A DNA stretch of 6,533 nucleotides from Clostridiales bacterium (GTDB taxonomy: Bacteria > Bacillota > Clostridia > Lachnospirales > Lachnospiraceae). Below the pieces are notes generated by a model. The model was given only the letters and a program-made list of their open reading frames with translations. It did no database searches and was not told the DNA's origin. The stretch lies in assembly GCA_020859965.1 (NCBI GenBank), contig JAJBVF010000572.1:1-6533 (forward strand). Reading direction: 5' to 3'. This document shows, one piece after another, positions 1 to 5,469 of this stretch (position 1 is the stretch's first letter; each line of letters starts with the position of its first letter). Position numbers and translations under genes: made by a program.

Positions 1-13
1 GGCCTCCATTCAG

Positions 14-48
14 CAGCTCTTCTTCATCATGAAGGAGAGCTGTTTTTT
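14..48 (+). terminator. Rho-independent terminator of an upstream gene
   Basis: The arms at 14-27 and 29-42 pair over 14 positions with one G-T wobble (t21-g35), although the innermost pairs will open into a loop around position 28. Six Ts follow directly at 43-48. This is the classic stem plus U-tract arrangement on the plus strand. There is no matching A-run on the left side, so it probably works in one direction only. It should end a plus-strand gene that lies mostly or wholly to the left of the window, and it separates that gene from the operon starting at 133. Confidence 0.75.
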
Positions 49-97
49 AGCTGTCAGTCATGAAAAATCCTTTGTTTTCAATCTGAATATCAATGTG

Positions 98-126
98 TTG
101 CTTTTTGCAGGCGCTGAATTTAAAAT
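98..126 (+). promoter_or_regulatory. Candidate promoter for the 133-1832 operon
   Basis: A good -10 box TAAAAT (121-126) lies 17 nt after a poor -35 TTGCTT (98-103). It sits between the terminator at 14-48 and the first gene, where a promoter is expected. The -10 ends only 6 nt before the ATG at 133, so transcription would begin at or next to the start codon and the mRNA would be leaderless. That agrees with the absence of any Shine-Dalgarno before this ATG. The call rests on motif matching in an AT-rich stretch only. Confidence 0.35.
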
Positions 127-132
127 TCCTTC

Positions 133-1056
133 ATGAAACGCGCAATCATCGAAAGAATCGCCCCACTGGTCCCTCATCCCGATACATGGCTTTCCCCGGA
201 TCATGACGACTCTGTTCTTCGGGTTATCCCTTTGGCGATGGCGAATAGAATCAGGAGGATTCAGACCTTGCTGGGACGTCCCGATGCCGGGTGGATCATC
301 GCCAAGTCATATGCCCGGGAAGAAATCATGCCGCCAGCCTGGTTCAAGGAACAGACAATACGCAGAACAATCAAACTCCTCATGGGTAAAGAAAACAATG
401 CCGTCCTGATGGAAGCCATCGCTCTTTCAGGCGAGATGGCAGCAGGGGCATGCAATCTTATTCACGCCCTCCTCCTGAATGACGGATGTAATTACGACGA
501 AATCAGTCGGATCAGCGGAATTCCACAGGAGGTTATTCGTGCTCACGAAGAACTCTTCTTCAACGTCAGGGATCGCCGGGATGAACAAACTTACCTCTCC
601 GGCATTGTCTACCCCAATGGAAGAATCGACGAACTGCGTCCAGATTATTTCGACGCAGCGGGCAACAGGGAATTGCTTCTCCGGACTGGATTCAACAGTA
701 CCGTCAGGCAGACGGCCTTCCTTGCCGGGCTGCAAATGGCCAGCCCCTATGCCCAGGGAAACAATGCCGAGAAAACAGACCGGATCTGCCGGGACATGCT
801 GGAGCGGGCCGCCATGGCAACCGGAATGGGCATAGCCAACAGCTCCCGGCATCCCCTGGGTCCTGTCATCAGACAGGTCGCCGTCAATGCAGCGCATCAG
901 GTCAAGCCCGATGGATTTGGTCAACTGATCAGCCTCGGGGATACGATGAAGCAGGAGCTGGAACAACTTGCCCGGAACAAAGTGGAATCCCTGAACCGCA
1001 ACATGAACGACATCCCCCGGGAACCGGTTCCCCTCACCTCCAACCACGAACAATAA
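133..1056 (+). CDS. Unknown HTH-containing protein, coupled to AbiEi
   Basis: I do not recognise a named family for this 307-aa protein. It looks soluble, with no signal peptide or membrane segment. Residues about 119-150 read as a sigma-region-4-like helix-turn-helix (YDEISRISGIPQEVIRAHEE) followed by FFNVRDR. From memory, HTH plus an FF-x-VRDR motif occurs in short hypothetical regulators of mobile elements, but this is a weak match. A mid-protein part (about 85-112) is helical and Ala-rich, and residues about 270-290 could form a short coiled coil. It is the first gene of a two-gene operon: its TAA shares its last A with the ATG of the abiEi-like gene (TAATG), so translation is probably coupled. 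Start: the ATG at 133 has no SD, and it may be leaderless (see the promoter at 98-126); M36 is a less likely alternative. It may be a DNA-binding regulator or a non-standard partner of the antitoxin-like protein. Existence as a gene is well supported; function is unknown. Confidence 0.85.
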   Translation: MKRAIIERIAPLVPHPDTWLSPDHDDSVLRVIPLAMANRIRRIQTLLGRPDAGWIIAKSYAREEIMPPAWFKEQTIRRTIKLLMGKENNAVLMEAIALSGEMAAGACNLIHALLLNDGCNYDEISRISGIPQEVIRAHEELFFNVRDRRDEQTYLSGIVYPNGRIDELRPDYFDAAGNRELLLRTGFNSTVRQTAFLAGLQMASPYAQGNNAEKTDRICRDMLERAAMATGMGIANSSRHPLGPVIRQVAVNAAHQVKPDGFGQLISLGDTMKQELEQLARNKVESLNRNMNDIPREPVPLTSNHEQ

Positions 1057-1832
1057 TGAAGATGACGAAAATGCAGAAAATGAACCAGCTGCCTGTCAAT
1101 GCCGTGATGACGACGAAGGAACTCAGGCAGCGAGGCTTTACCAACCAGGATCTGACCCGTGCCGGGAAAGAAGGTGTTCTTGTCCATTGCGGGTACGGAG
1201 TTTGGGCTCGTCACGTTCCTCTCTGTCTGTATGAAGCGCTGAAAACATTCCAGAAAGAATCGCAGAGCGGCCACATAGGTGGACGGACCATTCTGCACCT
1301 TCTGCTCGGAGCTCCCGAACCGGAACGAATACAATTGTTTGATCGCCGGGAAACGGGAAAATATCCAGATGTTTTTAATTTTTCGGGGCGGATTCATACA
1401 GTTCCATACAGAATATTCAACGACGAATACTTTTTTGATGAATGCTGCGGTATCATCGAACGTGACGGACTGTACTGGTCTACTCCCGCCCGGGCATTGC
1501 TTGAGAGCATTGACATGATCAGGAATCTTGATGATTGCCGTATCATCATCCGGGCCATGGAGCAACTGGAAGAAATGGACATGGATGATCTGGGGCAGGT
1601 CCTGGAATGCTGCCAGAGGGAAAAGGTCAAGCGCTGGTTCTTCTACCTTGCCTCCAAGGTGTCGCGGGATTGGGCATGGGCTTGTACCCGGGACTCGGTT
1701 GTCCGGAAAGCCCTGTCGAACAGCATATATTCTCTGCACACACCGGGAATGTACGTTCCTGATTTCAGGATCACGGTGCCGGAAGAGCTGGAACGGGAGT
1801 TCCCCCGTTATATGCCTTTCGGGCTTTCCTGA
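1056..1832 (+). CDS. AbiEi-family type IV antitoxin-like protein (orphan)
   Basis: This 258-aa protein has the two-part layout of AbiEi antitoxins. An N-terminal winged helix (about 18-52: MTTKELRQRGFTNQDLTRAG, then a GYGVWAR wing) is followed by a C-terminal domain. The latter has GHIGGRTILHLLLG (72-85), WSTPARALLESIDMI (141-155), VKRWFFYLA (191-199) and the closing FRITVPEELE (237-246), all resembling the AbiEi_3 type. In characterised systems AbiEi represses its own operon through the winged helix, and the C-terminal domain neutralises the nucleotidyltransferase toxin AbiEii encoded next door. Length is normal, so it does not look truncated. The gene starts inside the stop codon of the upstream gene and has no SD of its own, which implies translational coupling; M4, M6, M9 and M18 are alternative starts. 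No AbiEii-like gene follows: an inverted repeat lies 9 nt after the stop, and the next gene is on the other strand. It may therefore act as a solitary regulator or anti-toxin, or work with the unknown upstream protein. Confidence 0.82.
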   Translation: MKMTKMQKMNQLPVNAVMTTKELRQRGFTNQDLTRAGKEGVLVHCGYGVWARHVPLCLYEALKTFQKESQSGHIGGRTILHLLLGAPEPERIQLFDRRETGKYPDVFNFSGRIHTVPYRIFNDEYFFDECCGIIERDGLYWSTPARALLESIDMIRNLDDCRIIIRAMEQLEEMDMDDLGQVLECCQREKVKRWFFYLASKVSRDWAWACTRDSVVRKALSNSIYSLHTPGMYVPDFRITVPEELEREFPRYMPFGLS

Positions 1833-1841
1833 ATGTAAATG

Positions 1842-1883
1842 GAAGGTTGGACGGCGTTTTTTAAGAAACACCGTCCAACCTTC
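1842..1883 (+). terminator. Perfect 13-bp hairpin after abiEi-like gene
   Basis: GAAGGTTGGACGG (1842-1854) pairs perfectly with CCGTCCAACCTTC (1871-1883). After one C-A mismatch, the inner bases 1856-1860 and 1865-1869 pair again, giving an 18-bp rod with a TTAA loop. It begins 9 nt after the abiEi-like stop codon, so transcript 3'-end formation is the likely role. No U-run follows the 3' arm; the only T-run is inside the loop side at 1857-1862. It is therefore not a textbook intrinsic terminator and could instead protect the RNA 3' end or serve as a protein-binding palindrome. Confidence 0.55.
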
Positions 1884-1914
1884 AGAAATATTGCTGTCTT
1901 TCTTGATTATTGAT

Positions 1915-2039
1915 AATGAATAACTACAGAACTCCCTGAACTACGAAGGGGGAACCTGGATAAATTCATATTTAGTATATGAAATAATATAATAGATGGT
2001 ATCTCCCTTGTAGTAAACGGAGTATTGTAGTTATTCATT
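1915..2039. repeat. Large nested imperfect palindrome, ~125 nt
   Basis: The arms 1915-1928 (AATGAATAACTACA) and 2026-2039 are perfect inverted copies over 14 bp. Pairing continues inward with ACTCC (1931-1935) against GGAGT (2019-2023), ACTAC (1940-1944) against GTAGT (2010-2014), and a G-rich stretch 1948-1952 against 2002-2006. Near the centre, TTCATAT (1965-1971) pairs with ATATGAA (1977-1983). Both inverted repeats are centred within about 3 nt of each other, so the whole block can fold as one long imperfect hairpin. Each arm contains two AACTAC-like half-sites 17 nt apart (1922 and 1939; 2010 and 2027). It lies between convergent genes. It may be a MITE-like element, a recombinase or replication-protein site, or a structured terminator. 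No target-site duplication is obvious. Confidence 0.75.
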
Positions 2040-2068
2040 CATAGCTTGTTATGTCATATTTTTCCGTT

Positions 2069-3535
2069 TCAACAACCCCGGAGTTCCTTCTGGAGGAGGT
2101 ACACCAGAAAGGAATCGCAACGATCCGTTTCTTCGATGCGCAAGTCACCTGGGAACAAACGGGCCATTTCCTTGATGTCGTCGAGTTTAACCTTGCGTGA
2201 GCGTGTAATCTGTCCGCTGCGTATGGGAGCCTTTCCATTCAAAGGCCAGTTTTTCTTCTGAGCCTCCTTGTAAATGTATCCCAGTAATGTACGTAGCCGG
2301 TCATGGAAGGAGTCTCCTGTCAAACGGCTACTGCATGAGAGAAAGTGTCTGACAAGTTCACGAACACAACGAGCATGGTCGATTGTTACGACAGGTTGAT
2401 CCGGGTGATCTGCCACAGCCAACACAAGCAACAAGCGGTAAGCTATTTCCATGATTCGCGCCTCATGTTCTACTTCAGCATGATACGTCACACACAGGGC
2501 TTTCAGATTACAAATTGCATTTAGTACCAGTTCTGGGTTATCTACTTTAGCTTCTACAAAAGAAATCGTATCCGATTCATCAATCATTATGGGTCGACGG
2601 GCTAAAATATTTTTGATCAGGGCGTTCCATCCGTTAAGGTCGGGGTCCGGATTTTTGTCTGGTTCATAGGTAACGATTTGCCCCCGTTCCAGGTCCCGAA
2701 AGCTTGATGAGACCAGGCAACGGGCCATGAAACCGGATTGAAGCATTCCTTTATCCCCCAGGACTTGTTCCCTGGAGTCATATTGGGTTGCCCATACCAG
2801 GGCAAGACATGGACTGTTGACCCGGTCTCCAGATCGCCCGATACGGTCTGTTTTGATCGCATCGCCGCTGAAGCCGGCCAGATATGGTTTTTCTCCTGAC
2901 AGATTGTTACCGCCATACCCCACCATGACTTTCTTGACTTGTTCACGAGCTTCGGATGAAGCTGACAATAAGGATTGGTCTGGTGAATCGGATAATTTTT
3001 GGACTAAAGCCTCCGGGGTAATGTCTTCAATGGTAATATCACCATGGCAGGCAAGCCGCCGCTCCAGAGAATGAATTTTGAGTAACAGGTCGGCTCTTTC
3101 TTGCATTGCCTCTTCCTGTAAATCCGGAGATGGTCGTGGCATTGAGTCCCCCAGTTTGCGGTATTGTTCATCGAGCCTCTTTTTTTCCCGTTTCCACAGA
3201 GATTTTTGTGTCGCCAGGGAATACTCCCTGGCTGTTTCTATTTCTGTGATGACTTTTCTCAGGTAATCCATAGGACGCGATTTCCCTACTCCAGAGCCTT
3301 CAACAATCAGTAAAAACAGATTGGATCGGACCCTGTTTCCGTTGAATTGCAGGGAGTAGACTTTCCCGAGACATCCCGAGAGCAGGCCAAGAACCTGAAC
3401 TCCTACAATGTTTTCCGGTACTCGAAAGGCCTCGACAACATTTTGTACGGTTCTTTTCAGAACTTCCGGCAATAGTTCCGTTGGGAACGAAATATCGGGT
3501 CGCTGTGGTTCACAGGGCGGAATGAGCTGTTGCAT
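2069..3535 (-). CDS. DUF3987-family P-loop primase-helicase partner
   Basis: This 488-aa protein matches the DUF3987 family, putative ATPases found in replication modules of phages, satellites and plasmids. A Walker A loop GSGVGKS is at residues 80-86, preceded by a hydrophobic strand (NLFLLIVEG). Residues about 97-161 form a charged coiled-coil-like helical insertion. DITPEALVQKL (171-181) is followed by LLSASSEA (189-196), which takes the place of the acidic Walker B/sensor region of the family. SGDAIKTDRIGRSGD (223-237) and LQSGFMARCLVSS (265-277) are further family hallmarks. The C-terminal part (about 365-488) is helical with a possible winged helix. It presumably acts as the helicase or ATPase partner of the primase encoded just upstream: the two genes are separated by 2 nt, and this gene has the window's best SD, placed inside the end of the primase gene. 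Length is normal and no frame disruption is seen. The precise biochemical activity is inferred. Confidence 0.88.
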   Translation of the reverse strand: MQQLIPPCEPQRPDISFPTELLPEVLKRTVQNVVEAFRVPENIVGVQVLGLLSGCLGKVYSLQFNGNRVRSNLFLLIVEGSGVGKSRPMDYLRKVITEIETAREYSLATQKSLWKREKKRLDEQYRKLGDSMPRPSPDLQEEAMQERADLLLKIHSLERRLACHGDITIEDITPEALVQKLSDSPDQSLLSASSEAREQVKKVMVGYGGNNLSGEKPYLAGFSGDAIKTDRIGRSGDRVNSPCLALVWATQYDSREQVLGDKGMLQSGFMARCLVSSSFRDLERGQIVTYEPDKNPDPDLNGWNALIKNILARRPIMIDESDTISFVEAKVDNPELVLNAICNLKALCVTYHAEVEHEARIMEIAYRLLLVLAVADHPDQPVVTIDHARCVRELVRHFLSCSSRLTGDSFHDRLRTLLGYIYKEAQKKNWPLNGKAPIRSGQITRSRKVKLDDIKEMARLFPGDLRIEETDRCDSFLVYLLQKELRGC

Positions 3536-3553
3536 GATCAGATGACCTCCTTT
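3536..3553 (-). promoter_or_regulatory. Strong Shine-Dalgarno for the DUF3987 gene
   Basis: On the minus strand AAAGGAGGT (complement of 3545-3553) ends 9 nt before the ATG at 3535. It lies within the last codons of the primase gene. This is the only near-perfect SD in front of a called gene here. It fixes the start of the DUF3987 gene and suggests that its translation is boosted relative to the primase. Confidence 0.8.
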
Positions 3554-4659
3554 CCGATAGCCGTGAAAGAAAGAATCTCCCCGATCAAATAGTTCTGGTG
3601 GCTTATATTGGCCTCTCGAACATCCTTTTTACCGTTGGGCAATATTAAAGCGTGAACAGAAGCGGCAATACCTGCCAGGAGACTCGTCGCCTTGGCTTTC
3701 CCTTCTTCTCCTGCCTCGTCTGCATCAAAGGCCAAAAGGACATGCTTACCTCGAAAATATTCCGCCCGTTCAGGATTAAAACTCTTCACACCGTTAATGG
3801 AGACGATAGCAGGGAACTCTTTTTCAGGCATGCCCGAGTGAAGAATGGCATCCATGGCAGCGATGGCATCGGTTTCTCCCTCCGTAATAATGCAGTGGGT
3901 AGACCCAGGGATGGCATGAATGCCCCACATGGTTACTGTCCCGCAAACTTTCATGAAAGGGCTGTCAGTAGGACCGGGAATGGTGTAAGGATTCCCATTC
4001 ATACTGAATCCAAATCGGGTGGCCCAGGGTTCTTTCAAGCGAGCTTTGACCCCGATATACTTTCCATTCTCGTCTGTATAGAGGAAGCAAAGCCCTCCTT
4101 CCGGGCTTAAGCCTAACGCATACCATGGCCTGGCGGCCATGTACATCAGGGTTTCTTCAGCAAAACCAAGAATAAGCGCCATTCGCTGGACCTTGAGGTG
4201 TTCTAGGAAAATAGCCATACGAAGGCTTTCACATCCCATTTCCTCAATATTGGTTAGAGGCTGTGTTTCCTTGGATATGACAGCCTTAACTGCGGGTTGT
4301 AACTCAGGAATTGCGGAGAAATCGTTATCCGACTGCATACTTTCCTTGATGAAATGGATGATGTCGGAATAATTCTCCTGCATCGTCCATTGCTTGTGAG
4401 CGCACACCAGGTCGAAAATTGTTCCTGCTGCATCGCAAGCAAAGCAGTTGAACAGAATAGTTCCGTCCTCCGTGACGCTGAAAGAGCAGGATGGATTATG
4501 ATCGTTATGAATGGGACAACAAACGGTCTGCTGATGCCCTGGGTGATTACTATAGAGTTCGTTGAGGTACAGACTACGCCCTCTTTCTTTATAGATGTGA
4601 GCCAAGGTAGCGTTGAATGCTGTCAGGTCTTTCTTGATGTTTTGATAGTCAATAAACAT
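3538..4659 (-). CDS. DnaG-like primase, CHC2 zinc finger plus TOPRIM
   Basis: This 373-aa protein has the two hallmarks of bacterial-type primases. The N-terminal zinc ribbon has C48-P-I-H51 and C72-F-A-C75 as metal ligands, with PSCSF between them. The TOPRIM fold is at about 254-330: IITEGETDA (257-265) supplies the conserved Glu, and AFDADEAG (310-317) supplies the DxD metal-binding pair. KDVREAN (345-351) resembles the KD-x-N(E) motif after TOPRIM. It would synthesise RNA primers at the element's origin. It is shorter than DnaG and lacks a C-terminal DnaB-interaction domain; the DUF3987 protein encoded 2 nt downstream probably supplies the ATPase/helicase function. The ATG at 4659 is preceded only by a weak purine stretch (AAAGAA). 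The gene follows the small HTH gene after a 101-nt gap and is probably transcribed with it. All key residues are present, so the enzyme is expected to be active. Confidence 0.92.
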   Translation of the reverse strand: MFIDYQNIKKDLTAFNATLAHIYKERGRSLYLNELYSNHPGHQQTVCCPIHNDHNPSCSFSVTEDGTILFNCFACDAAGTIFDLVCAHKQWTMQENYSDIIHFIKESMQSDNDFSAIPELQPAVKAVISKETQPLTNIEEMGCESLRMAIFLEHLKVQRMALILGFAEETLMYMAARPWYALGLSPEGGLCFLYTDENGKYIGVKARLKEPWATRFGFSMNGNPYTIPGPTDSPFMKVCGTVTMWGIHAIPGSTHCIITEGETDAIAAMDAILHSGMPEKEFPAIVSINGVKSFNPERAEYFRGKHVLLAFDADEAGEEGKAKATSLLAGIAASVHALILPNGKKDVREANISHQNYLIGEILSFTAIGKEVI

Positions 4660-4760
4660 TGTGTTCTTTGTGGTTGCCCGGCAGCTGTGATTTGGTAGGA
4701 TATTCGAGGATACCCATCCTTGGAACTCCGCCTGATCGCAGCATGCGCGGGCGGGGTTTC

Positions 4761-4994
4761 TTATTTTGCCAATTCGGTTTGGCGGTCAAGCCATGCGTGG
4801 ACATCCAAAAGGCGGAACCTTTTGATTCCACCACGGCGGTTGTTCTGGACCAAAAAGTAGGGAAGTCCGCATTTTACGAGTTCGTCTACCTTCTTGGTCG
4901 AGATCTTCAAGTGTTGAGCCAGTTCGGCCCTATCCATGATATGGGCAATGCCGCCCAAATCTCGAAGTTGTCTCTGTGGTTTTGTCGGTGACAT
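4761..4994 (-). CDS. Excisionase/AlpA-like small HTH protein
   Basis: This 77-aa protein has a MerR-like winged helix of the kind found in excisionases and AlpA regulators. MDRAELAQHLKISTKKVDEL (20-39) forms the helix-turn-helix. GLPYFLVQNNRRGGIKRFRL (43-62) forms the wing with basic DNA-contacting residues, and LLDVHAWLDRQ (62-72) is the usual closing helix. In related elements such proteins bend DNA for excision or activate the integrase and replication genes. It is the first gene of the leftward primase/DUF3987 group and sits next to the AT-rich repeat region, the likely place for its binding sites. Neither the ATG at 4994 nor the internal ATG at residue 20 has a clear SD, so the N-terminal 19 residues are uncertain. 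No integrase gene lies beside it, which is unusual for an excisionase, so a transcriptional role is equally likely. Confidence 0.82.
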   Translation of the reverse strand: MSPTKPQRQLRDLGGIAHIMDRAELAQHLKISTKKVDELVKCGLPYFLVQNNRRGGIKRFRLLDVHAWLDRQTELAK

Positions 4995-4999
4995 GTGCG

Positions 5000-5016
5000 G
5001 AGAATTGAATTTTCTC
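5000..5016. promoter_or_regulatory. Small palindrome at the HTH gene start
   Basis: GAGAA (5000-5004) and TTCTC (5012-5016) form an inverted repeat with a 7-nt AT spacer. It ends 5 nt upstream of the ATG of the small HTH gene. Its position over the start site makes it a candidate operator for autoregulation. The arms are short, so chance is a real possibility. Confidence 0.3.
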
Positions 5017-5034
5017 TGCAGAATGTCAACACGT

Positions 5035-5064
5035 CATATACTGCTAATAATAAGACGTTTGCAA
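5035..5064 (-). promoter_or_regulatory. Candidate promoter for the leftward replication genes
   Basis: On the minus strand TTGCAA (5064-5059) is followed after 18 nt by TATATG (5040-5035), a moderate -35/-10 pair pointing toward the small HTH gene 41 nt away. A TTGACA box (5029-5024) lies closer to the gene but has only a poor -10 (AATTCT, 5006-5001). Either could drive the HTH-primase-DUF3987 group. The region is so AT-rich that such matches are expected by chance. Confidence 0.28.
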
Positions 5065-5075
5065 TGTTTATATAT

Positions 5076-5191
5076 TGCGTTTAATTAAGAAATAGTAGGG
5101 TTTATTAGGCCTTTTACAGCGAGGAATATCCTCGATTTCTGAGCAAAAAGTGAACATAATGGGATGTATTAATAGAATATGCGTTTAATTA
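5076..5191 (+). repeat. Direct repeat pair TGCGTTTAATTA
   Basis: The 12-mer TGCGTTTAATTA occurs at 5076-5087 and again at 5180-5191, 104 nt apart, with similar AT-rich flanks. Two exact copies in a short spacer are iteron-like and could bind the small HTH protein or a replication protein. Two copies alone are not enough to prove an iteron array. Confidence 0.6.
5120..5134. repeat. Perfect palindrome CGAGGA-ATA-TCCTCG
   Basis: Six-bp arms are separated by ATA. The high-GC arms stand out in an otherwise 25-30% GC spacer. No T-run follows on either strand, so an operator or protein-binding site is more likely than a terminator. Confidence 0.5.
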
Positions 5192-5209
5192 CGTATAATG
5201 AACATTATG
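5151..5209 (+). repeat. Near-repeat TGAACAT(A/T)ATG with palindrome
   Basis: TGAACATAATG (5151-5161) and TGAACATTATG (5199-5209) differ at one position. The second copy is overlapped by a palindrome, ATAATG-AA-CATTAT (5195-5208). Together with the TGCGTTTAATTA pair they interleave in the order A-B-A-B, which suggests a duplicated composite site. Confidence 0.45.
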
Positions 5210-5379
5210 AAATACTTGTGATGAATATGCTGATTTTGTCATACTGTAATCTCTCAGGTAGTCACGCGGGAATCGACACCACATTTTCTCGGTGCTTGGA
5301 TAGGATTCGTCCTACTGGCGGAGGAGATCAGTGAGAAGTGCTCCGAAAACAACCGAACTTGCCTGCTTGGAAAAGTACC

Positions 5380-5436
5380 AAAAAATCCGATCTGATAAAA
5401 TGGCACAAGCGTTATAATGGAAGTAAGCAGATCAGG
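5380..5436 (-). terminator. Terminator-like stem after the right-hand gene
   Basis: CCGATCTG (5387-5394) pairs with CAGATC and GG (5428-5436) with a single bulged A at 5434, leaving a loop of 33 nt. Read on the minus strand, the stem is followed after one base by six Ts (complement of 5380-5385). It lies about 33 nt downstream of the stop codon at 5470, where a terminator for that gene is expected. The large loop lowers confidence. Confidence 0.42.
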
Positions 5437-5469
5437 ACTATTGTAGATATCCCGAAGCATGCTCTGGAA

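Larger units (their letters stand above)
4995..5469. other. AT-rich non-coding control region
   Basis: These 475 nt separate two minus-strand genes. The part from about 5030 to 5230 is only 25-28% GC in the lines counted, with stops in all useful frames. It contains a repeated 12-mer, a repeated 11-mer with one mismatch, palindromes at 5120-5134 and 5195-5208, a TAGGA-TTCG-TCCTA hairpin at 5301-5314, and a terminator-like structure at 5380-5436. Two short overlapping open frames at 5254-5619 show no coding character. The content fits a promoter/operator region for the small HTH gene, and possibly an origin or recombination site of the element. That function is inferred from repeat density and position. 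Confidence 0.6.

Noticed and set aside
427..1053. A 208-codon minus-strand open frame inside the first gene
   Set aside because: Fully antisense to the 307-aa gene, no recognisable motif and no start context. The plus-strand frame is coupled to abiEi by the TAATG overlap and is much more convincing.
921..1871. A 316-codon open frame on the minus strand across the abiEi-like gene
   Set aside because: It is antisense to a plus-strand gene with clear AbiEi family motifs, and it overlaps the end of the upstream gene and the 3' hairpin. Its sequence is low in coherent domain structure. It is an antisense shadow despite its length.
1915..2039. Integron attC site
   Set aside because: The palindrome resembles attC in being long and imperfect, but the R' (GTTRRRY) and R'' (RYYYAAC) core sites are not found at its ends, and no integron integrase or cassette array is visible.
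5255..5282. A tRNA T-arm-like stretch on the minus strand (TCGATTCCCGCG) that might mark an att site
   Set aside because: The 5' side of the stem pairs poorly (a mismatch and a wobble), and no acceptor stem, anticodon arm or CCA end can be built around it.
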